DNA of 54,519 nucleotides, from the NCBI GenBank assembly GCA_965661575.1, contig CBFIEJ010000012.1, positions 1 to 54,519 of the forward strand, given 5' to 3'. This stretch comes from UA16 sp965661575 (GTDB lineage Bacteria > Bacteroidota > Bacteroidia > Flavobacteriales_D > Sanyastnellaceae). Positions 18,098-25,959 of the stretch are shown in pieces (the stretch's first letter is position 1; every line of letters starts with the position of its first letter). The position numbers were made by a program, and so were the translations under genes. The notes beneath the pieces are model-generated. The model was not told where the DNA came from. It saw only the letters and a program-made list of their open reading frames with translations, and made no database searches.

Positions 18098-19183
18098 TCA
18101 CTCGTACTGATTGAACACTTCGTGTCCTCCGTCTTTCAGGAGTTTATCGCGTTCGAACAATGCAATGTCACTCTTCACCATTTCGCTGCAGAGTGCTTCA
18201 AGGGTGTAGGTGGGTTCCCAGTCCAAAACACGTTTTGCTTTCGAAGCATCCCCCACCAATAATTCCACCTCAGCGGGACGGAAATACCGGGGGTCGACAC
18301 TGACCAAAACGTCGCCGGTTTCGGCGCAGATGCCCTGCTCGTTGACGCCTTCTCCCTGCCATTTCAGTTTCCTGCCCACCTCCGCAAAGGACATGTTTAC
18401 GAATTCACGGATCGTGACTGTGCGGCCGGTAGCCAGTACGTAATCATCAGGATTGTCTTGTTGGAGCATGCGCCACATGCCCTCAACGTAATCCTTGGCA
18501 TGTCCCCAATCGCGCTGAGCATCGAGGTTGCCCAAATACATCTGATCCAAAAGTCCCAGGTGGATTTGCGCCACTGCTCGGGTGATTTTTCGCGTGACAA
18601 ATGTTTCACCGCGCAAGGGGCTTTCGTGGTTGAAGAGAATGCCGTTGGAAGCGTGCATTCCGTATGACTCACGGTAGTTTTTCACAATCCAAAAGCCGTA
18701 GAGTTTCGCCACGCCGTAGGGGCTTCGTGGGTAGAATGGTGTGGTTTCACTCTGTGGCGTTTCTTGCACCAATCCGTACAATTCTGAGGTAGAGGCCTGG
18801 TAAAAACGGCATTCCTTTTCGAGGTTCAGGATGCGGATGGCTTCCAAGATGCGCAGCGTCCCAATTCCATCGGCATTTGCCGTGTATTCCGGAGTGTCAA
18901 AGCTGACCTTAACATGGCTCATCGCCGCGAGGTTATAGATCTCGTCGGGTTTTACTTCTTGGATGATTCGAATGAGATTCGTAGAATCCGTGAGATCCCC
19001 GTAGTGCAATCTGAGGCGAAGGTTTTTTTCGTGGGGATCTTGATACAGGTGATCGATTCGATCGGTATTTAAAAGCGACGAACGGCGCTTGACGCCATGC
19101 ACTTCGTATCCCTTGTCTAACAAAAGTTCGGTCAAATACGCCCCGTCTTGCCCTGTAATTCCCGTGACCAGTGCCTTTTTCAT
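18098..19183 (-). CDS. gmd: GDP-mannose 4,6-dehydratase
   Basis: This 361-residue short-chain dehydrogenase converts GDP-D-mannose to GDP-4-keto-6-deoxymannose, the first step to GDP-L-fucose and related deoxysugars. The NADP-binding motif GITGQDGAYL (about 8-17) and VKRRSSLLNTDRIDHL are diagnostic. NLAAMSHVKVSFDTPEYTA follows, then the catalytic STSELYG and YGVAKLYGF (YxxxK) and the substrate loop NHESPLRGETFVTRKITRA. Length and motifs are normal for Gmd. The enzyme for the next step, GDP-L-fucose synthase, is also in the window but 20 kb away at 39258. It has its own ATG at 19183 with an AT-rich upstream gap of 53 bases to the ABC exporter gene, so it may share that transcript. Confidence 0.97.
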   Translation of the reverse strand: MKKALVTGITGQDGAYLTELLLDKGYEVHGVKRRSSLLNTDRIDHLYQDPHEKNLRLRLHYGDLTDSTNLIRIIQEVKPDEIYNLAAMSHVKVSFDTPEYTANADGIGTLRILEAIRILNLEKECRFYQASTSELYGLVQETPQSETTPFYPRSPYGVAKLYGFWIVKNYRESYGMHASNGILFNHESPLRGETFVTRKITRAVAQIHLGLLDQMYLGNLDAQRDWGHAKDYVEGMWRMLQQDNPDDYVLATGRTVTIREFVNMSFAEVGRKLKWQGEGVNEQGICAETGDVLVSVDPRYFRPAEVELLVGDASKAKRVLDWEPTYTLEALCSEMVKSDIALFERDKLLKDGGHEVFNQYE

Positions 19184-19236
19184 GTTACTATTTTATCAGA
19201 ATTTAAAAATAAGACCTTTCTATGAGTCCAACAAGC

Positions 19237-21072
19237 TCAACCCACTTCTTGATTTTTGACCAATTCGTGGTACGCTCCTTGTTGAGCTAGCAATTCGTCG
19301 TGTTGTCCCATTTCGACGATGGCGCCATTGGAAAGAACGGCGATTTTATCGGCGCTCTTGATGGTGCTTAATCGGTGAGCTATGATCAGGCTGCTCCGAC
19401 CTTTCATGAGTGCATCCAGGGCCAATTGCACTTCCTTTTCACTCGAAGCGTCAAGTGCGCTCGTGGCTTCATCCAAAATCAAGAGGTCGGGGTCGCGCAG
19501 AATGGCTCGAGCAATCGCAATACGCTGACGCTGTCCACCAGACAATTGGATGCCGCGTTCGCCCACCAAAGTGTCAAAACCTTCTGGAAAGGACTGAATG
19601 AACTCGAAAGCATTTGCTTTGCGCGCTGCGGCTTCAATTTCCTCCTGGGATGCGTCAAATCTGCCGTAGGCAATGTTGGTTCGGATGTCTCCCCCGAACA
19701 GGATGACTTCTTGGGGCACAAAGGCCATGCGCTTGCGAAGGCTTGTCAAGGGAAGGTTTTTCAAGGGTATCCCATCAATGCTCACTTCGCCTCCAACCGG
19801 ATCGTGAAAACGCAATAACAAGGAGGCGATGGTGGATTTTCCAGCACCTGAGGCCCCTACGAGGGCCACTCGTTCACCTGGAGCAATGCGCAAGTTAATG
19901 TCGTTGAGGACGGTGACATCTGCCCGATTGGGATAATGAAAATGAACGTTTTCAAACGTGATGTCACCTTTTAATTCGACTGAGGGCTGAGCACTATCTT
20001 CATTGGTTTGCACGATTTCACGCGGTTCATCCATCAATTCCATGAGCGATTCAATGGCTCCCAATCCGCGTTGCAAAGCGGAGAACTGCGCTGCAATACC
20101 ACCAATCGAACCGGCTACAAGGCCTGTCATGAGCAGAAACGTGAAGAAATGCTCGCTTGCCAAGCCACCCGTGGTCATGAGTTCGGCACCTTTGAAAATG
20201 ACCAAAGTGATGGCTCCGAAAATGAATAAGATGATGAATGAGCCAAATGCTCCGCGCCAGATGGCGCCTTTCATAGCCAATGAACGAATGTTTCGAATGC
20301 TGCTCAAATACCGCATCAATTCCCACGCTTCGTTGGCAAAACTCTTGACACTCGTAATGCCGGTAAGTGTTTCTTGTACAATGGTATTGGAATCGGCCAC
20401 TTGGTCTTGGGTACGCTTCGAAAGTTTGCGGATGAATCGGCCAAACAGAATGGCTGCAATGATCATGACCGGCAACGTCGCGAGCATGAGCAAAGTCAGC
20501 GTGACGGAGAAGTACAGCAATGCAAGGATTCCACCGATGATGATGATCAGTTGCCGCAGCAATTCAGAAAGCGTCGTGGTAAAGACATCTTGAATGGAAG
20601 TGATGTCTGCGGAGACACGGCTGTTCAAGTCCCCCACTCGTCGCGTGTCGAAAAATGACATGGGCATGCTCACGATGGCTTCAAAAGCATCCTTCCGCAT
20701 GGCTAACATCATGTCCTCTGTCATTTTGGCAAAAAGAACAACCCGTGTGAAACTCAGCGCCGCCTGTATTCCGAGAACAAGCAGAATCAGCCAGCCGATC
20801 TCAGTCAAGTCACTCAAATCAAATGGCAGAAAAGAAAGAGATGCGTCCGGCGCTGAAGAGGCTGCACCATCTTTCATGCTCGATGCGGTGCCAACGCCTC
20901 CCAACTGTCCCCAGAGGCGTGTCACCATCAAGGTGAGTACTCCACTGATGCTGATGATCACGACACCGATGGCATACCCCCAAGCATGCGGTCTCAGGTA
21001 GGCTCCCATCCGGAGTACCGTTTTCCAGTTTTTCCATCGGAAAGAACGGCTCTCGGGAATTTCCTTGCGCAT
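19237..21072 (-). CDS. MsbA-type ABC exporter (fused permease and ATPase)
   Basis: The protein has 611 residues. A six-helix ABC exporter membrane domain (about 1-340) is joined to an ATPase domain with Walker A GASGAGKST (about 406-414), signature LSGGQRQR (about 510-517), Walker B LLILDEATSALD (about 528-539) and an IIAHRLSTI switch. Such half-transporters work as homodimers exporting lipids, lipid A core or drugs. An unusual insert of about 25 Ser/Gly/Ala-rich residues sits between helices 1 and 2 (around residues 55-80), predicted to be in the periplasm. The substrate is unknown. A TAATTTTG box 54-61 bases upstream of the ATG may be its promoter. Confidence 0.93.
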   Translation of the reverse strand: MRKEIPESRSFRWKNWKTVLRMGAYLRPHAWGYAIGVVIISISGVLTLMVTRLWGQLGGVGTASSMKDGAASSAPDASLSFLPFDLSDLTEIGWLILLVLGIQAALSFTRVVLFAKMTEDMMLAMRKDAFEAIVSMPMSFFDTRRVGDLNSRVSADITSIQDVFTTTLSELLRQLIIIIGGILALLYFSVTLTLLMLATLPVMIIAAILFGRFIRKLSKRTQDQVADSNTIVQETLTGITSVKSFANEAWELMRYLSSIRNIRSLAMKGAIWRGAFGSFIILFIFGAITLVIFKGAELMTTGGLASEHFFTFLLMTGLVAGSIGGIAAQFSALQRGLGAIESLMELMDEPREIVQTNEDSAQPSVELKGDITFENVHFHYPNRADVTVLNDINLRIAPGERVALVGASGAGKSTIASLLLRFHDPVGGEVSIDGIPLKNLPLTSLRKRMAFVPQEVILFGGDIRTNIAYGRFDASQEEIEAAARKANAFEFIQSFPEGFDTLVGERGIQLSGGQRQRIAIARAILRDPDLLILDEATSALDASSEKEVQLALDALMKGRSSLIIAHRLSTIKSADKIAVLSNGAIVEMGQHDELLAQQGAYHELVKNQEVG

Positions 21073-21125
21073 GATGATGGCTCTTTATACAGGTTGCTTT
21101 GAAAAATGCTTCGACGAAGTAAACG

Positions 21126-21133
21126 CAAAATTA
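21126..21133 (-). promoter_or_regulatory. Putative minus-7 box for the ABC exporter
   Basis: On the minus strand this reads TAATTTTG followed by CG, matching the Bacteroidota minus-7 consensus TAnnTTTG. It would place the transcript start about 47 bases before the ATG at 21072. No good minus-33 TTTG stands at the expected distance, so the call is tentative. Confidence 0.4.
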
Positions 21134-21187
21134 AGGGCTCAAAGTGCCAATGGAACGCAAAATTCCTTCATCTTTCACCTCCAAGGG

Positions 21188-21218
21188 TTTGGACGCATGA
21201 AATCTGTGACTATCTTTG
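21188..21218 (+). promoter_or_regulatory. rpmH promoter (TTTG-N19-TAnnTTTG)
   Basis: TTTG at 21188-21191 and TATCTTTG at 21211-21218 are separated by exactly 19 bases, the full Bacteroidota sigma-ABfr-type promoter consensus. Transcription would begin near 21225, about 50 bases before the rpmH ATG. This is the best-formed promoter I could find in the window. Confidence 0.8.
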
Positions 21219-21274
21219 CACTCCCGATTTCGGGTTGAAGACCATTGATTGGTTTTCGTTTTAAATGAAGAGAA

Positions 21275-21442
21275 ATGAAAAGGACTTTCCAACCCTCAGT
21301 ACGCAAGCGACGAAACAAGCATGGTTTTCGGAAGCGCATGTCATCAGCAAACGGACGCAATGTGTTGAGCTCACGTCGTGCCAAGGGCCGCAAGAAGCTC
21401 ACGGTAAGTTCGGAGCGTCGCCACAAAGGCATTGAACGATAA
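21275..21442 (+). CDS. rpmH: Ribosomal protein bL34
   Basis: This 55-codon gene encodes a very basic peptide starting MKRTFQPSVRKRRNKHGFR and continuing with RMSSANGR, the universal L34 pattern. The C-terminal tail KLTVSSERRHKGIER is a little longer than in E. coli (46 residues), as is usual in Bacteroidota. It is a structural protein of the large ribosomal subunit. It is a single-gene unit, with a consensus promoter at 21188-21218 and a strong terminator at 21477-21503. Unlike the classical rpmH-rnpA-yidD order, no rnpA follows, and yidD is 29 kb away at 50169. Confidence 0.98.
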   Translation: MKRTFQPSVRKRRNKHGFRKRMSSANGRNVLSSRRAKGRKKLTVSSERRHKGIER

Positions 21443-21450
21443 GATAAAAG

Positions 21451-21503
21451 ACCGCCTAGCGGTTCACCACATATTGAAAAGGAGTCGCAAGACTCCTTTT
21501 TTT
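21451..21503 (+). terminator. rpmH terminator with a preceding small hairpin
   Basis: A strong intrinsic terminator is formed by GGAGTC-GCAA-GACTCC (21481-21496) followed by seven T residues (21497-21503) and preceded by AAAA. A second perfect 5-bp hairpin, ACCGC-CTA-GCGGT, lies at 21451-21463, just after the rpmH stop. The run of A before the stem may let it also stop transcription of the convergent phosphopantetheinyl transferase gene from the other strand. Confidence 0.92.
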
Positions 21504-21550
21504 GTGCTCTAGAATTGGGGGCTGGCGTCAATAGCTTCCATTTTCCAAAC

Positions 21551-22219
21551 TCACACACCATCCGAAGGTCCAGCAACTGCGAACAATTCAATCGTTTCGG
21601 AGCCTTGCTCTTCGTTAGAGGTCACCTTCCAGATTTTCCAGCTTGATGACTTGCCTTTGAGTTTACCGGTTGCTCGGAGAGATTCCGAAGATGAGCTATG
21701 AATGGCATCAACGGTAAGGTCAAGCCTGAAATCCACGTCGTGACCAATGGTTTTGAACATGCTCTCTTTGATCCCCCAAGCGCAGCACAACATGGGAGTG
21801 GTAGTGAAATTCATTTGTTCCTCAGCACTCAGAAATCGTTTTGCGATGTTGTGCAATTGCACCCGTGGACGTTCGATGTCACAACCGACAGGCTGGTCTC
21901 CTAAGCAGACCATGACCCAGCAGCTTTTTTTCAAAGAATGGTGGGATACACTGATGAACTTTTCGTCACCTACGAGTTCAGGTTTCCCATGATCGTCGTG
22001 CTTAATTTGCGCATTGGACCAAGGAGTGTCAAATGCATTCAGGGCCTGGTCCACAGCGAAGTGTTCGAGTTGGCGATGATTAGACAAAGCGGTGATGTCT
22101 CGCGAGGGAAATCGGTTTTGATTTTCTGTCCAAGTCTTTACCTCGCTGGCAGCAGCAGAAACCTCTGCGATGATGACGTGTGGCGAAGTAGATTGGACAA
22201 AAATGTTGATTTCGGGCAT
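21551..22219 (-). CDS. 4'-phosphopantetheinyl transferase superfamily protein (Sfp-like)
   Basis: The protein has 222 residues from ATG 22219; a TTG at 22246 would add 9. It shows the Sfp-type motifs in order: GKPEL near residue 80, FISVSHH near 90, VGCDIERPR (111-119, Mg-binding Asp114 and Glu116) and AWGIKESMFK (147-156, catalytic Lys/Glu). It transfers the phosphopantetheine arm from CoA to acyl or peptidyl carrier proteins. No polyketide, peptide-synthetase or fatty-acid gene is nearby, so the target carrier is unknown. It could be the general AcpS-replacing enzyme. The gene is convergent with rpmH and divergent from ahcY, with 88 bases between the starts. Confidence 0.88.
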   Translation of the reverse strand: MPEINIFVQSTSPHVIIAEVSAAASEVKTWTENQNRFPSRDITALSNHRQLEHFAVDQALNAFDTPWSNAQIKHDDHGKPELVGDEKFISVSHHSLKKSCWVMVCLGDQPVGCDIERPRVQLHNIAKRFLSAEEQMNFTTTPMLCCAWGIKESMFKTIGHDVDFRLDLTVDAIHSSSSESLRATGKLKGKSSSWKIWKVTSNEEQGSETIELFAVAGPSDGV

Positions 22220-22280
22220 TGGAAGCGAGTTGGTGGACGTGAACAAGGGTTAAAACTCCGGCGATTTGTGGATTAATGAG

Positions 22281-22288
22281 TATTTTTG
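22281..22288 (+). promoter_or_regulatory. Putative minus-7 box for ahcY
   Basis: TATTTTTG followed by CACTC matches TAnnTTTG and resembles the rpmH box, which is followed by CACTCC. The transcript would start near 22295, about 13 bases before the ATG. No clear minus-33 element is seen. Confidence 0.5.
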
Positions 22289-22307
22289 CACTCGAAATCA
22301 GAGCATT

Positions 22308-23627
22308 ATGAGTACTACAATGACAACAGAGTTTTTGCCTTACAAAGTAAAGGATATCAGCTTGGCTGAGTGGGGAAGAAAAGAAATCCGCTTGGCCGAG
22401 GCAGAAATGCCCGGTTTGATGAGCCTGCGTCACAAATATGGCGAAGAGAAGCCGTTGCAAGGATCGCGCATCGCGGGTTGCTTGCACATGACCATCCAAA
22501 CGGCGGTGTTGATCGAAACGCTTGTTGAATTGGGAGCGGACGTGACTTGGTCTTCTTGCAACATCTTCTCTACCCAAGACCACGCAGCCGCAGCAATTGC
22601 AGCCGCGGGCATTCCTGTGTATGCGTGGAAAGGAATGACGGAGGAAGAATTTGAGTGGTGCATCCGTCAAACGCTTTTCTTCGGTGCCGACCGGCAACCT
22701 CTGAACTTAATCTTAGACGATGGAGGTGATCTCACCAACATGGTGCTGGATGAATTCCCTCAATTGGCAGATGGTATCCGTGGTTTGTCCGAAGAGACAA
22801 CCACCGGGGTGTTGCGTCTGTATGATCGCATGAAAAATGGTACGTTGCCAATGCCTGCGATCAACGTGAATGATTCCGTCACGAAATCGAAGTTTGACAA
22901 CAAGTACGGTTGCCGTGAATCAGCGGTTGATGCGATTCGTCGAGCAACGGATGTCATGATGGCTGGAAAAGTTGCAGTCGTTGCTGGATACGGCGATGTT
23001 GGTAAGGGCACAGCAGACTCATTGCGCAATGCTGGCTGCCGTGTGATGGTGACCGAAATTGATCCGATTTGTGCGTTGCAAGCAGCAATGGACGGATACG
23101 AGGTGAAGCGCATGATGGACGCCGTGAAAGAGTGCGACATCATTGTCACCGCTACGGGTAACAAGGACATCATTTCAGGGGAGCACTTTGAAGCAATGAA
23201 CGACAAAGCCATCGTTTGTAACATTGGCCACTTTGACAATGAAATCGATATGGCATGGCTCAATGACAACCACGGTCACACCAAGGATACCATTAAGCCT
23301 CAGGTTGACTTGTACAATGTAAACGGCAACGACATCATCGTGCTGGCCGAAGGTCGACTGGTGAATTTGGGTTGTGCTACGGGTCACCCAAGTTTTGTGA
23401 TGTCCAACTCTTTCACGAATCAAGTTTTGGCGCAATTGGAACTGTGGAACAACACCGATGCTTACGGAAACGAAGTCATCACATTGCCGAAGCACTTGGA
23501 TGAGGAGGTGGCTCGGTTGCACTTGGATAAGATCAATGTGCAATTGGAGAAGCTCACTACAGAACAAGCCGATTACATCGGAGTTCCCGTAAATGGACCA
23601 TTTAAATCCGATTTATACCGATATTGA
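22308..23627 (+). CDS. ahcY: S-adenosylhomocysteine hydrolase (adenosylhomocysteinase)
   Basis: This 439-residue NAD-dependent enzyme splits S-adenosylhomocysteine into adenosine and homocysteine, clearing the product of methyl transfers. Diagnostic segments are SRIAGCLHMTIQTAVLIETL, TWSSCNIFSTQDHAAAAIA, DDGGDLTN, the NAD-binding GYGDVGKGTA, and the C-terminal LNLGCATGHPSFVMS-type motif (here VNLGCATGHPSFVMS) with a final DLYRY-like end. ATG 22308 is chosen; an upstream TTG at 22266 in frame is unlikely because a minus-7 box lies between the two. Its stop overlaps a TTG of the exosortase frame, but that gene more likely starts at ATG 23636, 8 bases on. The call is certain. Confidence 0.98.
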   Translation: MSTTMTTEFLPYKVKDISLAEWGRKEIRLAEAEMPGLMSLRHKYGEEKPLQGSRIAGCLHMTIQTAVLIETLVELGADVTWSSCNIFSTQDHAAAAIAAAGIPVYAWKGMTEEEFEWCIRQTLFFGADRQPLNLILDDGGDLTNMVLDEFPQLADGIRGLSEETTTGVLRLYDRMKNGTLPMPAINVNDSVTKSKFDNKYGCRESAVDAIRRATDVMMAGKVAVVAGYGDVGKGTADSLRNAGCRVMVTEIDPICALQAAMDGYEVKRMMDAVKECDIIVTATGNKDIISGEHFEAMNDKAIVCNIGHFDNEIDMAWLNDNHGHTKDTIKPQVDLYNVNGNDIIVLAEGRLVNLGCATGHPSFVMSNSFTNQVLAQLELWNNTDAYGNEVITLPKHLDEEVARLHLDKINVQLEKLTTEQADYIGVPVNGPFKSDLYRY

Positions 23628-23635
23628 TCCTCGCT

Positions 23636-24229
23636 ATGCGTTGGATCCAAAAACTCAGTGAATTCGTCCGGTCTCAACCGGACGTTTTCCGTTTTCTGGT
23701 ATTTGGTTTCGGAGGCTACATCGTCTGGCACTTGGCATACGAGGAATACCTGAAGCCAGTAACGCTGTTGGATGAATACATCACCCAGCATTTGATCACC
23801 AGTACGGAGTGGATCATGGAATCGCTGGGCTATTTGGTGAATGCCTATTTCCAAGCCACAGATGGCGCATTTCGAACGCGCGTTGGCATAGCTGGAGCGC
23901 AAGGCGTTTTCGTAGGCCCTTCGTGCGACGGCGTGGTTCTGTTTGCCTTGTTTGCCATATTCATTGTTTCTTTTCCAGGGCGCTGGCTTCGGAAAGCGTG
24001 GTTCATTCCCTTAGGAATTGCGGTCATTCATGCGGCCAATGTCTTTCGCATCATTTGCTTGCTCTGGATTCAATTGTACTTCGGTGAAGAAGCCATGACT
24101 TTTAACCACGATTACACTTTTACGGTATTTGTTTACAGCATCATTTTTATGCTCTGGTACCTTTATGCCACAAGGTCACAAGGACCCCTTGCCAAGGTAG
24201 CGGTGAGTGAAACGTCACCTTCTACATGA
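23636..24229 (+). CDS. Exosortase family membrane protease/transpeptidase (Bacteroidota XrtF/XrtX type)
   Basis: The protein has 197 residues with about five or six transmembrane helices. The three exosortase active-site residues are all present in the expected order: Cys97 in GPSCDG, Arg138 in ANVFRI and His158 in FNHDYTF. Exosortases cleave a C-terminal sorting tail of exported proteins at the membrane and pass them to the surface. The next gene overlaps by four bases (ATGA) and encodes a small membrane protein, as in the Bacteroidota exosortase-plus-partner pairs I know as XrtF and XrtX. I cannot tell which of the two. No protein in the window shows an obvious PEP-CTERM tail, so the substrate is unknown. 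Confidence 0.85.
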   Translation: MRWIQKLSEFVRSQPDVFRFLVFGFGGYIVWHLAYEEYLKPVTLLDEYITQHLITSTEWIMESLGYLVNAYFQATDGAFRTRVGIAGAQGVFVGPSCDGVVLFALFAIFIVSFPGRWLRKAWFIPLGIAVIHAANVFRIICLLWIQLYFGEEAMTFNHDYTFTVFVYSIIFMLWYLYATRSQGPLAKVAVSETSPST

Positions 24230-24777
24230 ATCGGGAAAGCAAATCAATGCTTCCGCGACGAAGACCCCTCTGGCTCTTGGTTCTGGCGGTGATGTTGGTG
24301 TTTGGCTTCTATCAAGAAAAAGCCAAAATACAATTGAACCACTATGTAGAAGTGTTGCAACAAAATCCGGGTGTTGCTGAGATGCCCCCTGAGCTGAGGG
24401 CAAAGTGGTGGGATGTCAATCCGCAGCCCAAGCGAATCCATTACTATATCATGCAGGGGACATGGGATGGCTTTCACAGCATGAATTTGAATCAATTGAA
24501 GAGCCTCAAGTGGGGGCTGAGCATCTTCATTCTGCTCGTCTTTTTTGCTTTGGACGGCCTGTTTTTGCAAACAACGGGGCACCTCAATCGATGGCCTTGG
24601 TTGGTGGTGATGTATGGCTTGGCCGGAGCAATTATGGCGGTCTTCATAGTACTTGTTCCTGGCAAGTCCGGGTACGGTGTAGCGCACGAATTCCTGGCCT
24701 TTCTGCAATCGCCCCTCCCTTCATTGTTCATCGTGCTTGTGCCGTCTCTCATCGAACGAATGAAAGTCGATCAATGA
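24226..24777 (+). CDS. Exosortase-associated membrane protein
   Basis: This 183-residue protein has a hydrophobic helix near residues 14-25, a periplasmic stretch of about 65 residues (KAKIQLNHYVEVLQQ then PPELRAKWWDV) and three further helices at about 94-112, 123-143 and 162-178. Its ATG overlaps the exosortase stop, so the pair is co-translated. The position and topology fit the membrane partner proteins named for Bacteroidota exosortases; I rely on context more than on recognised motifs. Its biochemical role is unknown; a scaffold or substrate-docking role is only a guess. It ends one base before the convergent Rieske-like gene. Confidence 0.65.
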   Translation: MNRESKSMLPRRRPLWLLVLAVMLVFGFYQEKAKIQLNHYVEVLQQNPGVAEMPPELRAKWWDVNPQPKRIHYYIMQGTWDGFHSMNLNQLKSLKWGLSIFILLVFFALDGLFLQTTGHLNRWPWLVVMYGLAGAIMAVFIVLVPGKSGYGVAHEFLAFLQSPLPSLFIVLVPSLIERMKVDQ

Positions 24778-24778
24778 T

Positions 24779-25210
24779 TCACAGGTTGTAAACGCGCAGT
24801 ATGGGTGGGTCCCACTGCGTGCCGTATTGGTGCAACGGATAGGTAGCAGAACCTGAAACCACCGAACCGTCGATGATCAACCATTCCGAGTCTCCACAGG
24901 GGTCAATGAGCATCAACCCATCCTCTGCGACTTCGACCTGACAATTTGAAGGAATGTCTGCCGTAGCATGGCGATCCAAAGCCACGAATTGATCGAGGGT
25001 GTAACGATAGAGTACGATGCCTTGAGAGCCCCCACTTACGAGCACGTGGCCGCTCGGAACGGAGAGGTTAATGTAAGCAGGTAAGTTGACGTTGACAGAA
25101 AAGTCCACCGGTACATAGGGAATGTACTGTTCTTGCTCATTGCACCGGGATTGAAGGCAAATGATAGGAACAACTACAACAAGCAAGAAACGGTGTAGGA
25201 CTTTATTCAT
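24779..25210 (-). CDS. Exported Rieske-fold-like protein with lost iron-sulfur ligands
   Basis: The protein has 143 residues with a hydrophobic N-terminal signal (about 1-20); the nearby Cys18 and Cys23 do not sit in a good lipobox. The rest follows the layout of a Bacteroidota Rieske-like lipoprotein family: IPYVPVDFSVNVNLPAYINL, GIVLYR, FVALDR, DGLMLIDP, IIDGSVVSGSATYPLHQY and a final LRVYN. In those relatives the two ligand loops carry Cys and His or extra Cys. Here they read DRHATADIPSNC and IDPCGDSEW, so a complete 2Fe-2S ligand set is missing. The start codon overlaps the tsaB stop by one base. It is probably a structural or redox-inactive relative; the function is unknown. Confidence 0.6.
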   Translation of the reverse strand: MNKVLHRFLLVVVVPIICLQSRCNEQEQYIPYVPVDFSVNVNLPAYINLSVPSGHVLVSGGSQGIVLYRYTLDQFVALDRHATADIPSNCQVEVAEDGLMLIDPCGDSEWLIIDGSVVSGSATYPLHQYGTQWDPPILRVYNL

Positions 25211-25959
25211 CAGATCTTTTGTTTGCGCAGTCCGAGGGGATCACGCGGCGCTCCAGCTTGGAATTCCTTGAGGTAGCGGGGTTCGAAATAGGCCAAGTCT
25301 TCAAATTTACTCATTGAGAAAGCGGACAGTGCGAGTTGATGCATATGCTTAGCGTGGGGGAAATCAGCCACAAATGAGCATTCGGGCATGCGGTCGCCCA
25401 ACAATCGTTGCGTCTTTTCAGCGGCATCCCCAATGACACAGACGCGACGAGAATCACCACTCTGGGACAACGCGGGAAACAAGTCTGTAAGTTCTTGCTG
25501 AGGTTCCAGGATGACGGACCTTGTCGCATCTGCAAAGGCAAGGGTGTTTTTCTCAGAAATAAAGCTCGCCGTGTATACTTCGTCTCGCCGAGCATCCATC
25601 ACAGGGATGATGACGTCCCAGTCTCCCTCGTGATTCACTGCGTGGGCCTGCACCTGAAGGCTGTCAAATGCCATCAGAGGCAAACCCCGGGCGTGCGCTA
25701 TTCCTTTTGCAGTGGAAACACCAATGCGCAAACCGGTGTAGCTGCCAGGGCCCGAAGACACGGCAATGGCTTCGAGTTCAACTGAACTGATTCTGTTGGA
25801 TTTGAGCAATTCGTCAATCATGGGAAGTAGGCGCTTGCCATGCACGTATTTGGATTCTGAAGCCTGCGCCTCACCTAATAAAGCTTCACCGCGAAACAGG
25901 GCCACAGAACACGAGAGCGTGGAAGTTTCGATGGCTAGAATCAACGGTTGTGCCGTCAT
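25210..25959 (-). CDS. tsaB: tRNA threonylcarbamoyladenosine modification protein TsaB
   Basis: This 249-residue protein belongs to the ASKHA/actin-like fold family. The start LILAIETSTLSCSVAL, the motif SSGPGSYTGLRIGVSTAKGIA and PVMDARRDEVYTA are diagnostic of TsaB. With TsaC/TsaD/TsaE it makes the essential t6A37 modification of ANN-decoding tRNAs; TsaB is the non-catalytic partner that dimerises with TsaD. It overlaps the upstream adaptor gene by four bases (ATGA) and the downstream Rieske-like gene by one, so it sits inside an efflux-type transcript, an odd setting for a housekeeping gene. None of its usual partners is in the window. Confidence 0.95.
   Translation of the reverse strand: MTAQPLILAIETSTLSCSVALFRGEALLGEAQASESKYVHGKRLLPMIDELLKSNRISSVELEAIAVSSGPGSYTGLRIGVSTAKGIAHARGLPLMAFDSLQVQAHAVNHEGDWDVIIPVMDARRDEVYTASFISEKNTLAFADATRSVILEPQQELTDLFPALSQSGDSRRVCVIGDAAEKTQRLLGDRMPECSFVADFPHAKHMHQLALSAFSMSKFEDLAYFEPRYLKEFQAGAPRDPLGLRKQKI

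Noticed and set aside
20003..20593. Plus-strand open frame of 196 codons inside the ABC exporter gene
   Set aside because: It is antisense to the exporter membrane domain; the Met- and Ser-rich composition is a reflection of that coding strand.
22080..22697. Minus-strand open frame spanning the phosphopantetheinyl transferase and ahcY starts
   Set aside because: It overlaps two clear genes on opposite strands and shows no family pattern.
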